From positions 4,836,001 to 4,900,000 of the forward strand of contig OZ246956.1 in NCBI GenBank assembly GCA_965232105.1: a DNA stretch of 64,000 bases, written 5' to 3'. The position numbers and the translations under genes were made by a program. Positions 24,687 through 37,674 of the stretch are shown here, piece by piece. The notes beneath the pieces were generated by a model. The model had not been told where the DNA came from. It saw only the letters and a program-made list of their open reading frames with translations, and made no database searches. Within the stretch, counting starts at the first letter, position 1. Each line of letters begins with the position of its first letter. This DNA is from Multivorans sp965232105. Lineage in GTDB: Bacteria; Acidobacteriota; Thermoanaerobaculia; Multivoradales; Multivoraceae.

Positions 24687-25823
24687 TTACGCCGACAACT
24701 GCGTTTCGACCAGCGTGGTCCAGTACCGCATGCCGACGGGCAGGATGTCGTCGTTGAAGTCGTAGCGCGGGGTGTGGAGGCCGGCGCTGTCGCCGTTGCC
24801 GAGGAACATGAAGGCGCCGGGGCGCTCCTGGAGCATGAAGGAGAAGTCCTCGGAGCCCATGACCGGGGCCATGTCGGTGGTCACTTCGCGACCCACTTCC
24901 CGGGCGGCGTTGGCGGCCTTGTCCGCCTGTTCGGCGTGGTTCACGGTGGCCGGGTAGTACGGCCGGTACTCCAGTTCGAAGCCGGCGCCGTGGGCGCTGC
25001 AGATGCCGCGGCCGATCTGGCGCATGCGCCGCTCGACGAGTTTCTGCACTTCGGGCCGGAAGCTGCGCACGCAGCCGCCGTGAACGACGCGGCTCGGGAT
25101 CACGTTGTCCGCGTGACCGCCGTGGACACGGGCCACCGTGATCACCGCGCTATGAAGCGGGTCCACGTTGCGAGCGACGATCGTCTGCAGGGCGAGGACG
25201 ATCTCGGCCCCGATCGGTATCGGATCCACCGTGCCGTGGGGAAAGGCGGCATGGCCGCCGGCGCTCGTGACCGCGAACTCGAAGACGTCGATCGCCGCCA
25301 TCAACGGGCCGGCGCAGAGGCCGAAGTTGCCCACGGACATGCCCGGGTAGTTGTGGACGCCGTAGACCTCGTCGGCCGGGAACTGCTCGAACAGCCCCTC
25401 CTCGATCATCACCCGGGCGCCGCCGTCCTTCTCCTCCGCGGGCTGGAAGAAGAAGTAGACCGTGCCGTCGAAGGACCGGTTCCGGGAAAGGTGCTTCGCG
25501 GCGCCGAGCAGCATCGCCGTGTGGCCGTCGTGTCCGCAGGCGTGCATCTTGCCGGGGTTCCGCGAGCGGTGCTCGAACTCGTTCTCCTCGTGGATCGGCA
25601 GCGCGTCCATGTCCGCCCGCAGCGCGATGCTCCGCTCGGACGAACCGGACCTGAGCACGCCGACGACGCCGGTGCCGGCGAGGCCGCGATGTACCTCGAT
25701 GCCGTCGAAGGACTCGAGCAGTTCGGCCACCTTGCCGCTGGTCACTTCCTCCTCGAACGCGAGCTCGGGGTGGCGGTGGAAGTCCCGGCGCCAGGACCTC
25801 ATCTGTTCGTGCAGCGGATCCAC
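24687..25823 (-). CDS. M20-family amidohydrolase/peptidase (hippurate hydrolase type)
   Basis: 378 codons from a GTG at 25823 giving VDPLHEQMRSWRRDFHRHPE followed by LAFEE, the usual beginning of this family; the frame is open further upstream but carries no domain. Metal and catalytic residues are seen in MHACGHDGHTAMLLGAAKHL, FFFQPAEEKDGGARVMIEEG, VYGVHNYPG and the C-terminal GSEDFSFML. The family removes acyl groups from amino acids (hippurate, N-acetyl-diaminopimelate, IAA-amino acids). The exact substrate is unknown. It diverges from leuS with 88 bp between the starts. Confidence 0.87.
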   Translation of the reverse strand: MDPLHEQMRSWRRDFHRHPELAFEEEVTSGKVAELLESFDGIEVHRGLAGTGVVGVLRSGSSERSIALRADMDALPIHEENEFEHRSRNPGKMHACGHDGHTAMLLGAAKHLSRNRSFDGTVYFFFQPAEEKDGGARVMIEEGLFEQFPADEVYGVHNYPGMSVGNFGLCAGPLMAAIDVFEFAVTSAGGHAAFPHGTVDPIPIGAEIVLALQTIVARNVDPLHSAVITVARVHGGHADNVIPSRVVHGGCVRSFRPEVQKLVERRMRQIGRGICSAHGAGFELEYRPYYPATVNHAEQADKAANAAREVGREVTTDMAPVMGSEDFSFMLQERPGAFMFLGNGDSAGLHTPRYDFNDDILPVGMRYWTTLVETQLSA

Positions 25824-25911
25824 GAACCTGGATGGTAGCGGAAGGTACACTCCGCTGCCGTGCCGGAACTTCGCCAGCTCCGAAGCCCCGACACCGCGCA
25901 CCGGTGACGAA

Positions 25912-28515
<2,604 letters not shown>

Positions 28516-28540
28516 GACTTGAAATCGGTTATCATCGCCC

Positions 28541-28553
28541 GCCCTCGGAGGGC
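28541..28553 (+). promoter_or_regulatory. Small hairpin in the rpmE leader
   Basis: GCCCTCGGAGGGC is a perfect inverted repeat 45 bp before the rpmE start. It may be an attenuator or a ribosomal-protein autoregulation site, since L31 leaders carry protein-binding hairpins in several phyla. With no U-tract it is unlikely to be a leuS terminator. Confidence 0.35.
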
Positions 28554-28597
28554 ATTCCACGCATCCGCCGTCCGAGCCCAACCCGAGCGAGATCATC

Positions 28598-28840
28598 ATG
28601 AAGAGCGATATCCACCCAGAGCTGCACCCGGTCGTGTTCATCGACCCCTCGGCCAACGCCGAGTTCATCTCCCAGTCGACGATGACGAGCGACAAGACCC
28701 GGGACATCGACGGCGTCGAGCACTACGAGATCCGGCTTGAGATCTCGTCCGCGTCCCACCCCTTCTACACGGGACGCCAGCACTTCGTCGACAGCGCCGG
28801 CCAGATCGAGAAGTTCCAGCGCAGGTACGGGCGCAAGTAG
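28598..28840 (+). CDS. rpmE2: Ribosomal protein bL31, zinc-free type B
   Basis: 80 residues: MKSDIHPELHPVVFIDPSAN at the start and SSASHPFYTGRQHFVDSAGQ then IEKFQRRYGRK at the end. The Cys residues of the zinc-binding type A form are absent, so this is the C-minus (type B) L31. It binds the central protuberance of the 50S subunit. In organisms with both forms, type B is used under zinc limitation; whether a type A copy exists elsewhere cannot be seen. It is convergent with feoB, 10 bp apart. Confidence 0.95.
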   Translation: MKSDIHPELHPVVFIDPSANAEFISQSTMTSDKTRDIDGVEHYEIRLEISSASHPFYTGRQHFVDSAGQIEKFQRRYGRK

Positions 28841-28849
28841 CGCCCCCCG

Positions 28850-31174
28850 CTAACCCAGCGCCCTCCACACCTGCGCGACGGCGAAGCAGAGCACGAAGCC
28901 GAGGGCCACGGGCAGCAGGGCCGAGACCGCGGTCCAGCGGACGCTGCGGGTCTCCTTCCAGATCGTGTACAGCGTCGTCGAGCACGGGTTATGGACGAGG
29001 GAGAAGAGCATCAGGCAGACGGCGGTGAGCAGCGTGAAGCCGCCGGCCTCGAGGACGCCCGCGGTGGCGGCCTGGGAGTCGAGCTCGAACATGACGCCGA
29101 CGCCGGCGCCAACCCCGGGCACGCCGGCGACGAGCACGGTCAGCATGAGGATCGTCGGAATGACGATCTCATTCGCCGGAATCGCGATGATGTAGGCCAC
29201 GAGGATGATCCCGGTCAGGCCGAGAGCGAAGCCGAAGGGGTCGAGCGCGTCGATCAGGCGCTCGGCAAGCGACACCTCGGCGGTGCGGATGTTGCTGAGC
29301 AGCCAGATGACCGCCCCGGCCGGCGCCGCGAAGATCACCGCGCGCCAGAGCACGATCAGTGTCCGGTCGATGATCGAGGTGTAGATCGTCCGCAGGACCC
29401 GAGGCGGCCGGTACGGCGGCAGTTCGAGCGAGAAGGCGGACGCCTCGCCCCTCAGCACGGTCCGCGACAGGAACCAGGACACGGCGAACGTCAGCAGGAC
29501 GCCCAGCACGGCGATCCCGACGACCGAAAGCGCGGACACGGCGCCCGCGATGTGCGCCGGCACGAGCCCCCCGATGAAGATCGACGCAACGAGAATCTGG
29601 GTCGGCCAGCGTCCGTTGCAGAGCGAGAAGTTGTTCGTGATGATCGCGATCAGGCGCTCACGCGGACTGTCGATGATCCGTGTCGAGACGATCGCCGCCG
29701 CGTTGCAGCCCCAGCCCATCGCCATCGTCAGCGACTGCTTGCCGTGGGCGCCGACGCGGTGGAACATGCGGTCGAGGTTGAACGCCACCCGCGGCAGGTA
29801 GCCGAAGTCCTCGAGCAGGGTGAACAGCGGGAAGAAGATCGCCATCGGCGGCAGCATCACCGCGACGACCCAGGCGGTAGCCAGGTACACACCGTCGATC
29901 AGGAGCCCGTCGAGCCACCAGACCAGGCCGAAGGCGGACGCCACGTCCTTCAGGAGCGGATGCACGGTGTCGATCAGAAGCGACGCGAGCATCGACGACG
30001 GCACGTTGGCGCCGGCGATCGTGAGCCAGAAGACGACCGTCAGCATGAGCAGCATGAGGGGGAAGCCGAACACCCGGCTCGTCACCAGACGGTCGAGCCT
30101 GGCGTCGAGGTCGAAACGCCGGCGCTCGTCGTCCCGGGTGACGGCGCGGTCGGCGATCCGGGCGGCCTCGGCGTACACCGCCTCGGTCAGCGCCTGGTGG
30201 AAGTTTCGGCCCACGCCCCATCGCAACTGACCGGCCAGTCCAAGCACCGCGGCGCGCGCCGCGGGTTCGGCGGCAATGGAGGGCTCCGCCAACTCGGCTG
30301 CGGCCGCCCGGGTCGCCTCCGGTTCGGCGACCGCGGGAGCTCCGGCCTCGTCGCCGGCGGGCGGCGCCGCCTCTCCGACGTCCTCCCGCACGCCGAGATC
30401 GACCAGTTCGGCCAGCGAACCGTTCTCCACCGCGGCGGCAAGCGTGCGGTCGCCATCGAGCAACCGGAGAGCAACCCACTGCGGATTCGGCAGCGCCGGG
30501 AACGCGTCCCCGATCGCGCCCGACAAGCGGCGGGTCGCCTCGCTCAGCACCGGCGAGCGCCCGCCCACGCGTCGTGGGCGGCAACGATAGGAACCCGTCG
30601 CGACCTCCGCGACGACGCGGTTCAGTTCCTCAAGCCCCTCGCCCGAGCGAGCCGCCGTCGCGACCACCGGCACGCCCAGGTCACGGGCCAGACGCCGGAC
30701 GTCGACGCTCAGTCCCTTGCGCCGCGCCTCGTCCATCAGGTTGAGACAGACGACGGCACGATCCGTGATCTCCAGCACCTGGAGGGCCAGGTTCAGGTTC
30801 CGCTCCAGCCGGGTCGCGTCGACGACGATCACGGTCACGTCCGGACGCCCGAAGAGGATGAAGTCGCGGGCCGTCTCCTCGTCGAGGCTGGACGAGAGCA
30901 GGGAGTAGGTCCCCGGCAGGTCGACGAGCTTGTATCGGTCGCCGCCGTACTCGAAACCGCCCTCGGCGCGGGTCACCGTCTTGCCGGGCCAGTTGCCCGT
31001 GTGCTGGCGCAGGCCGGTAAGCGCGTTGAACACCGTGCTCTTGCCCGTATTCGGGTTTCCGGCCAAAGCGACGACGTAGTCCCAGTTGCTCATGTCGACG
31101 CCGAGCCGGACGAGGTTGCCGAGGTGATGCGCCGGGCAGTTGGCGCAGTCCTGTGCGAGCGCCGGCTGGGTCAC
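28850..31174 (-). CDS. feoB: Ferrous iron transporter FeoB
   Basis: 774 residues. A Cys/His start (CANCPAHHLGN) precedes the G domain: G1 GNPNTGKSTVFNALTG, G3 VDLPGTYSLLSSS and G4 NLMDEARRKG. A helical linker is followed by the membrane region with two nucleoside-gate-like repeats (MAMGWGCNAAAIVSTRIIDS and NNFSLCNGRWPTQILVASIF). FeoB takes up Fe(II) across the inner membrane with GTP hydrolysis. Residues about 265-330 between G and membrane domains are longer and more Ala/Glu-rich than usual. Its start overlaps the stop of the DtxR/FeoA-like gene by 4 bp, so both are one operon. Confidence 0.95.
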   Translation of the reverse strand: MTQPALAQDCANCPAHHLGNLVRLGVDMSNWDYVVALAGNPNTGKSTVFNALTGLRQHTGNWPGKTVTRAEGGFEYGGDRYKLVDLPGTYSLLSSSLDEETARDFILFGRPDVTVIVVDATRLERNLNLALQVLEITDRAVVCLNLMDEARRKGLSVDVRRLARDLGVPVVATAARSGEGLEELNRVVAEVATGSYRCRPRRVGGRSPVLSEATRRLSGAIGDAFPALPNPQWVALRLLDGDRTLAAAVENGSLAELVDLGVREDVGEAAPPAGDEAGAPAVAEPEATRAAAAELAEPSIAAEPAARAAVLGLAGQLRWGVGRNFHQALTEAVYAEAARIADRAVTRDDERRRFDLDARLDRLVTSRVFGFPLMLLMLTVVFWLTIAGANVPSSMLASLLIDTVHPLLKDVASAFGLVWWLDGLLIDGVYLATAWVVAVMLPPMAIFFPLFTLLEDFGYLPRVAFNLDRMFHRVGAHGKQSLTMAMGWGCNAAAIVSTRIIDSPRERLIAIITNNFSLCNGRWPTQILVASIFIGGLVPAHIAGAVSALSVVGIAVLGVLLTFAVSWFLSRTVLRGEASAFSLELPPYRPPRVLRTIYTSIIDRTLIVLWRAVIFAAPAGAVIWLLSNIRTAEVSLAERLIDALDPFGFALGLTGIILVAYIIAIPANEIVIPTILMLTVLVAGVPGVGAGVGVMFELDSQAATAGVLEAGGFTLLTAVCLMLFSLVHNPCSTTLYTIWKETRSVRWTAVSALLPVALGFVLCFAVAQVWRALG

Positions 31175-32220
31175 GCTGAAGCCGCCTGTGGGTGTGACTG
31201 CTGAACCTGGATCTGGTCCGCCTGCGAGCGACGCAGCGCGATCACCGCGCCCCGCACCCGGTAGGCCACGGGGTCACCCGAAGGGCTGGCCATCCTCGCT
31301 TCGACCAGGGTTCCCGGGAGCAGCCCCAGGTCGAGCAGCCGGCGACGCTCCATCCCGCGGCAGAATCGGGAGAAGCCGACGACCAGCGCCTGCTCGCCGA
31401 CCGCCACGTCCGACAGCGAACCGGTGGCCGCGGCCGCTGCCGAGGTCCCGCCGGAGGCCTCCTCCGCGGCCGGCACGGCGAAGATGTTCGCCGCGATGAT
31501 CGGCGCCAGCACAACCTCGTCCAGATCGGCTTCGAAGCGGATGCGCTCGGGCGCCACGGACGTGACGCGCAACTTCATGCCGGGGTGAACGCCTTCGGCG
31601 ACCAACTGCGCGTATACCGCGGCAGGCTCGTCCTCCACGTGGACCACCTCGACCTCGTCGCCGGCCCCGAAGTCCGTCAACGTCCGGCCGGCTCTCGGCG
31701 GCAGATCGCCTTCCTCGGTCGGGATCGGGTCGCCGTGCGGGTCGAACGGCGGATGGCCCAGCCGCACCGAGAGCTCCGCGGCCTGCTCAGCGGACGTCCG
31801 GTGCTCCCGGCGCTCGGCCTCCGGGTGCCAGCGCTCCGGCTCCAGCCCCGTCTCGTCCGCCAGGTAGCGCTCCCACAACCGGTGGATGCGGATCACGCGC
31901 AGCGCCTCGCTGCGTCCTTCAGCAGTGAGCCGGAAGCCGCCTTCCGCCGACACGATGAGCCCCAGCCTCTCCATGCGGGCGAGGAGTTCCGTGCTGCGCC
32001 GGCCCCCCAGCCTCAACACGCCGACCAGACTCTGATGGGTCGCCTGACGCCCCTGGTACTCGCAGTCGAAGAGGTGCTTGAGCGCGTCCTCGGTACGCGT
32101 GCGGTGCAGGACGCGCCAGCCCGAGCGCCAGCGCCACAGCCAGCCGCGGTCCGGCCATGCCACGAGGGCGGCCAGGGCGATGACCGCGGCGAGAACAACC
32201 AGTACAAGAAGGGGGCTCAT
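31171..32220 (-). CDS. Membrane-tethered DtxR/MntR-type metalloregulator with FeoA-like domains
   Basis: 349 residues. Residues 3-21 are a strongly hydrophobic span. A winged-helix plus dimerisation domain of the DtxR family follows (TEDALKHLFDCEYQGRQATH, RMERLGLIVSAEGGFRLTAEG). By alignment with DtxR, the metal ligands H79/E83/H98 correspond to H113, E117 and H132, and E105/H106 to E139/H140. M10 and C102 are replaced by D45 and E136, as in MntR-like proteins. Residues about 185-255 and 275-345 are two SH3-like FeoA-type domains. It overlaps feoB (ATGA). A regulator fixed to the membrane beside the transporter is unusual; the FeoA part might instead act directly on FeoB. Confidence 0.82.
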   Translation of the reverse strand: MSPLLVLVVLAAVIALAALVAWPDRGWLWRWRSGWRVLHRTRTEDALKHLFDCEYQGRQATHQSLVGVLRLGGRRSTELLARMERLGLIVSAEGGFRLTAEGRSEALRVIRIHRLWERYLADETGLEPERWHPEAERREHRTSAEQAAELSVRLGHPPFDPHGDPIPTEEGDLPPRAGRTLTDFGAGDEVEVVHVEDEPAAVYAQLVAEGVHPGMKLRVTSVAPERIRFEADLDEVVLAPIIAANIFAVPAAEEASGGTSAAAAATGSLSDVAVGEQALVVGFSRFCRGMERRRLLDLGLLPGTLVEARMASPSGDPVAYRVRGAVIALRRSQADQIQVQQSHPQAASA

Positions 32221-32247
32221 CGTCTTCGGCGGGCGTTTTCGGGCGAT

Positions 32248-32288
32248 GATTCGTTTCTGCGAATCAGAGTTTTAGTCTACACTAAGTC
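32248..32288 (-). promoter_or_regulatory. Two palindromes upstream of the iron operon; likely metalloregulator operator
   Basis: In the 210-bp divergent region between the regulator (start 32220) and the permease (start 32431) two inverted repeats lie side by side: GATTCG/CGAATC (32248-32253 and 32260-32265) and TTAGT/ACTAA (32272-32276 and 32281-32285). The latter reads TTAGTCTACACTAA, close to the TTAG...CTAA half-sites of DtxR/IdeR/MntR operators. It sits about 50 bp before the regulator start, where a promoter would be. The regulator gene next to it is the obvious candidate binder; the divergent permease may share control. Confidence 0.5.
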
Positions 32289-32430
32289 TCGTCGCGCAGG
32301 TCAACGGCTCCCGGGCCAGACCCGGGTGGGCACATCGCGGCGCGAAGCGGCTACTTCAGCGCGCTAGTGTTGGAAGAGTTGGAATCGGCCCGAACGCCGG
32401 AGCGTTCTGCAACGATAGAGTGGTTCTGCC

Positions 32431-33705
32431 ATGACGGAAACGGGCTTTGTACAGGCAACCTGGAGCGTGCTCGCCGAGCTCGCACCGTGGCTGCTGTTCG
32501 GCGCTCTGCTCGCCGCGCTGCTGCACGTCCTGCTGCCCCGCAACCTGATCCGGCGCCAGCTCAGCGGCTACAGCGGCGCGATCAAGGCGGTTGCCCTGGG
32601 CGTTCCGTTGCCGCTTTGCTCCTGTGGCGTGATCCCGGCCGGCATCGGCCTGAAGCGCACCGGCGCCAGCAACGGCTCGGCGATGGGCTTTCTGATCAGC
32701 ACGCCGCAAACGGGTGTTGACTCGGTCCTGGTCAGCGCGACCTTCCTCGGCTGGCCCTTCGCCCTGTTCAAGGTCGCGGCCGCGGCGATCACCGGCGTGG
32801 CCGGCGGCTGGTGGATCGAGGGGATGAAGGACGACGGCGCGCCTGTCGAGGAAGAAGCTCCGCTTGAGGACGCCAGCGGCGAGCCGGGCACCGGACATCG
32901 GTTCGGCGGCACGGTCCTTCCGAAGATCTCCGAAATGGTCGACCACGGCGCGGAACTCCTGCAGAGCATCTGGCGCTGGGTCGCGGTCGGCATCCTCGTG
33001 TCCGCAGCGATCGAGGTCCTGCTGCCGCAACAGGCGTGGCTCGACCTGGCCGCGCTGGGGACCTTCGGCGCGGCCGCGGCGGCGCTGGTCATCTCCCTGC
33101 CGCTCTATGTATGCGCGACTGCCTCGGTGCCGATCGCGGCTGCCCTGGTCGCCAACGGATTGCCCCTGGGCGCCGCCCTCGTGTTCCTGATGGCCGGCCC
33201 CGCGACCAACGTCGCCACCGTGGGCGCCGTGTACCGCGGCTTCGGCCGCAAGGTCACGGCGGTCTACCTGACGACCGTCATCGTCGGCAGCCTCGGCTTC
33301 GCCGTACTGTTCGAGACTCTGATCAGCGGCGGCGCGCTCCAGGTCGGGCCCGCGCACGAACACGGCGTGCCCTGGTGGGCCGCCACGACCGCGATCCTGC
33401 TCGTGCTGATGTTCGGCTGGTTCGCCGTGCAGGAGTTCCGGCGCTGGCGGCGCAACGCGAAAGCGGACCGGTGGTCAACCGAACAGGTGGCGGCCGGCGA
33501 GCCGGGCGGCAGGGCGGTGGAAATCGCGGTGACCGGCATGACTTGCGGCAACTGCGCGGAGGCGGTCGAATCCGCCCTGCTTGCTGCGCCAGGGGTCCAA
33601 GCAGCGCGTGTCGACTTGACCGGCGGCACCGTCACGGTATGGGGCGCGGCCGCCGCCCCGGTGCTCCGCGAGGCCGTCCAGGACGCGGGCTTCGGAACCC
33701 CCTGA
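32431..33705 (+). CDS. Permease of the SO_0444 Cu/Zn efflux type with a C-terminal heavy-metal-associated domain
   Basis: 424 residues. Membrane region of the ArsP/DUF318 permease superfamily: GVPLPLCSCGVIPAGIGLKR then TGASNGSAMGFLISTPQTGV, and a second half SLPLYVCATASVPIAAALVA then LVFLMAGPATNVATVGAVYR. The two Cys segments (PLCSCG, YVCATAS) lie on the transport path. Residues about 360-424 are an HMA domain with the metal-binding GMTCGNC. Relatives export copper or zinc. It is divergent from the iron operon across a palindrome-rich region, which suggests metal-responsive expression. Confidence 0.82.
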   Translation: MTETGFVQATWSVLAELAPWLLFGALLAALLHVLLPRNLIRRQLSGYSGAIKAVALGVPLPLCSCGVIPAGIGLKRTGASNGSAMGFLISTPQTGVDSVLVSATFLGWPFALFKVAAAAITGVAGGWWIEGMKDDGAPVEEEAPLEDASGEPGTGHRFGGTVLPKISEMVDHGAELLQSIWRWVAVGILVSAAIEVLLPQQAWLDLAALGTFGAAAAALVISLPLYVCATASVPIAAALVANGLPLGAALVFLMAGPATNVATVGAVYRGFGRKVTAVYLTTVIVGSLGFAVLFETLISGGALQVGPAHEHGVPWWAATTAILLVLMFGWFAVQEFRRWRRNAKADRWSTEQVAAGEPGGRAVEIAVTGMTCGNCAEAVESALLAAPGVQAARVDLTGGTVTVWGAAAAPVLREAVQDAGFGTP

Positions 33706-33779
33706 GCCATCCGGCGCTTCCAGAGCACACCGCCCGTTTGCACGCGACGCCCTCCCGGACATAACCTTCGCGCGCGAAC

Positions 33780-34907
33780 ATGAAAGCCGGAGTCGTACGC
33801 GAGAGGAGCCCGGGAGAGCGTCGGGTCGCGCTCGTACCCGAAAGCGTCACTCGAATTCACGCCAAGGGCGTTGGCTTTCTTGTGGAAGCGGGCGCCGGCG
33901 CCGACGCCGGCTTCAACGACGACGCGTACCGCGAAGCCGGCGCCGAAATCGCAGCGACGGCCGGCGAGGTCCTGGCCGCCGCCGATCTCGTCGTCCGCGT
34001 CCAGGCGCCGGAATCGAACGAGATCGAGGCGTCGAAGGCCGGCGCTTCGGTTATCGGCCTGCTCTTCCCCCTGACCGCCGGCCCGATGGTGCGGCAGTTG
34101 CGGGACGCGAAGCTCACCGCCATCGCGCTCGACCGGATTCCCCGCGTCACGCTCGCGCAGTCGATGGATGTCCTGAGTTCCCAGAGCACCGTCGCCGGCT
34201 ACCGGGCCGCCGTGCTCGCCGCCTACCGTCTGCCTCAGTTCTTTCCGCTGTTGATGACGGCCGCGGGCCGTATCAATCCGGCTCGCGTTCTGGTCCTCGG
34301 CGCCGGCGTGGCCGGGCTGCAGGCGATCGCCACCGCTCACCGGCTGGGCGCCGTGGTCGAGGCCTACGACGTCCGCGCCGTGGTCAAGGAACAGGTCGAG
34401 AGCCTGGGCGCCACTTTCGTCGAGGTGCCGGCGATCGAGGACGCCGAGACCGAGGGCGGTTACGCCCGCGAAGTCTCCGAGGAGAGCCAGCGGCGAGCGA
34501 ACGAGGTGATCGCCGAGCGCCTGCGCTCGACCGACGCCTGCATCACGACGGCGCTGATTCCGGGCCGTCCCGCGCCGCGCCTGATCACGGCCGAGATGGT
34601 CGAGGGGATGCCGCACGGCTCCCTCGTCGTCGACCTGGCGGCCGAACAGGGCGGCAACTGCGAGTTGACGAAGCCCGGCGAGGAAGTCACCGTGAACGGC
34701 GTCACGGTGCTCGGGCCTCTCAACCTGGCCAGCGATCTGGCGGCCGACGCCAGCCGCATGTTCTCGCGCAACGCCGAGAAGCTCGTGCTCTATCTGCTGA
34801 ACGACGGCGAGCTGAGCTACGACTTCGACAACGAGATCGTCAAGGGTTGCGTCGTCACGCACGACGGCCAAATCGTCGACACACAGGTCGCCGAAGCACT
34901 GGCCTGA
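33780..34907 (+). CDS. pntAA: NAD(P) transhydrogenase subunit alpha 1 (PntAA)
   Basis: 375 residues, the soluble NAD(H)-binding dI component as a separate protein. It begins MKAGVVRERSPGERRVALVP and includes MDVLSSQSTVAGYRAAVLAA (characteristic RQD-loop region), VLVLGAGVAGLQAIATAHRL (Rossmann loop), VEAYDVRAVVKEQVESLGA and SLVVDLAAEQGGNCELTKPG. The membrane part of a fused alpha subunit is absent because it is encoded next as pntAB. The enzyme couples hydride transfer from NADH to NADP with proton entry. Confidence 0.94.
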   Translation: MKAGVVRERSPGERRVALVPESVTRIHAKGVGFLVEAGAGADAGFNDDAYREAGAEIAATAGEVLAAADLVVRVQAPESNEIEASKAGASVIGLLFPLTAGPMVRQLRDAKLTAIALDRIPRVTLAQSMDVLSSQSTVAGYRAAVLAAYRLPQFFPLLMTAAGRINPARVLVLGAGVAGLQAIATAHRLGAVVEAYDVRAVVKEQVESLGATFVEVPAIEDAETEGGYAREVSEESQRRANEVIAERLRSTDACITTALIPGRPAPRLITAEMVEGMPHGSLVVDLAAEQGGNCELTKPGEEVTVNGVTVLGPLNLASDLAADASRMFSRNAEKLVLYLLNDGELSYDFDNEIVKGCVVTHDGQIVDTQVAEALA

Positions 34908-34952
34908 CGCAACCGTCAAGGCCTGAACCCCGCGCAAGGAGGAGCAACCGAA

Positions 34953-35263
34953 ATGCTCGAGATCTTCCTTGGGCTGTACATCTTCATGCTCGCGGCCTTC
35001 GTCGGCTACGGCGTGATCAAGGGTGTACCGGCCCTGCTCCACACTCCGCTGATGGCGTTCACGAACGCGATCTCCGGCATCTCCCTGGTCGGCTCCCTGG
35101 TCGCGGCCGGCGCTCACTACAACGACGTGAGCACCGTGCTCGGCGCGATCGCCGTGCTCTGCGCGACGATCAACGTCGTCGGCGGATTCTGGATCACGGA
35201 CCGCATGCTGCGGATGTTCAAGAAGCAGGACCCGAAGGCTGACGCGGCGGGAGATGCCGCATC

Positions 35264-35267
<4 letters not shown>
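34953..35267 (+). CDS. pntAB: NAD(P) transhydrogenase subunit alpha 2 (PntAB)
   Basis: 104 residues, three membrane spans: LEIFLGLYIFMLAAFVGYGV, TPLMAFTNAISGISLVGSLV and VLGAIAVLCATINVVGGFWI followed by TDRMLRMFKKQ. This is the small membrane half of the alpha subunit (dII, alpha part) of split proton-translocating transhydrogenases. A GGAGG-type Shine-Dalgarno (AAGGAGGAG) lies just before the ATG. Its stop overlaps the pntB start by 4 bp. Confidence 0.94.
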
Positions 35268-36667
<1,400 letters not shown>

Positions 36668-36706
36668 TTCGCTCGAGCGACAGTTGCGGGAGCTGCGGCT
36701 CTGGAG

Positions 36707-37674
36707 CTACGCCGAATCCCTCAGGCCGACCCGCGAGTACAACTGCTCCTTGAAGTCATCGAACGCCTCCGAGTCGCCGCGCGTGATCTCATCGAGTTCG
36801 AAGAACCTGTCGGTGGTCGGGGATTCGCTCCGAAGAAGCTCGTGGTCCAGGCCAGCAATTCCGAGGATCGTCCAGCATTCGGTGAAACCGTCATTCTTGG
36901 CCTTCTGGTGGCTCTTCTAGGCCTCGCCTACTCGGTTGTGGACGTTCGAGACGTCCTTCCCTCCCTTGATCTCGATCGCGACAACAGGTCGGCTGCGGCC
37001 GGAAGGCAGTTCCTCGTGGATGGCGATGTCGGGGTCGGAAGCGAAGAAGATCCGGACAGGTGCGCCGGCGGCGTTGCGCATCTTGATGGCGGACCGATCC
37101 AGTCCAAGGTGGGCGCTCTCCGTCAGGACTGCGATCAGGTCAAACACCCGCCTGGCGGCTTGCTGACCGACACGGTTCAGGGCTCCTCCCCGCAGCTGCG
37201 GTCCCAAAGTGAGCAGCGTCAGGTCGTGAACCTTCGATTGGGTCAACCGATCAACTGAACGCACGAAGTGGGCCGCGCTGATGCAGAGACAGCGCGCAAG
37301 TTCGGCTACGCGATCCTCCTGCGTCCTGGACAGGCTTGCTTTCTCCTCCATCGACTTGAAGGCGCTCAGCCCGTGTGCCTTGCCGTAGAACTGCTTCTGC
37401 GAAAACCCGAGCAGAAGCCGGTAGTAGCCGAGCAGACACGGATTGGCCCTGAGCAGACTCGGCACCGCGAAGAGATCTCGCCTCTCAGTCCCCAGCCGGC
37501 CAGACGTTGAAGTGCTGCCTTGTCAGCGAACTGGCGGAGTTCCCGATCAACCATGTGGACGTCCGTTTCGGAGGACGCCCTCAAGAGAGCATCGAGCAAG
37601 TGAGTTGACCTGAGCCGCTCCAGGTTCCGGTAGAACGAGATCTGGAGGTCCGGCAGCGGGGGGTCCAGGGTCAC
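36707..37674 (-). pseudogene. XcyI-type restriction endonuclease, inactivated by a frameshift and an amber codon
   Basis: The gene begins at GTG 37674 overlapping the methylase stop. Frame one gives 66 codons (TLDPPLPDLQISFYRNLERL ... LQRLAGWGLRGE). Near 37477 the frame shifts, and sense continues as DLFAVPSLLRANPCLLGYYR, then LLLGFSQKQFYGKAHGLSAF. The conserved VVAIEIKGGKDVSNVHNRVG is followed by EA and an in-frame TAG at 36919-36917. Translation past it continues KSHQKAKNDGFTECWTILGI to a final TAG at 36709-36707, as in the XcyI/Cfr9I family. Restored length is about 322 residues, near the family norm. The gene is therefore whole but doubly broken. Confidence 0.85.

Noticed and set aside
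28991..31204. A 737-codon plus-strand ORF opposite feoB
   Set aside because: Asp/Arg/His-rich low-complexity text, exactly antisense to a clear FeoB; a shadow frame.
32310..32326. CCCGGG-CCAGA-CCCGGG hairpin upstream of the permease, first considered a fifth copy of the palindromic repeat
   Set aside because: Only the loop text resembles the family; the flanks GATGCCGGC and GGCGCACCC are missing, so it is not counted.
36917..36919. Possible amber read-through making the XcyI nuclease functional
   Set aside because: The upstream frameshift near 37477 breaks the gene independently; two defects favour a pseudogene, although sequencing error is not excluded.
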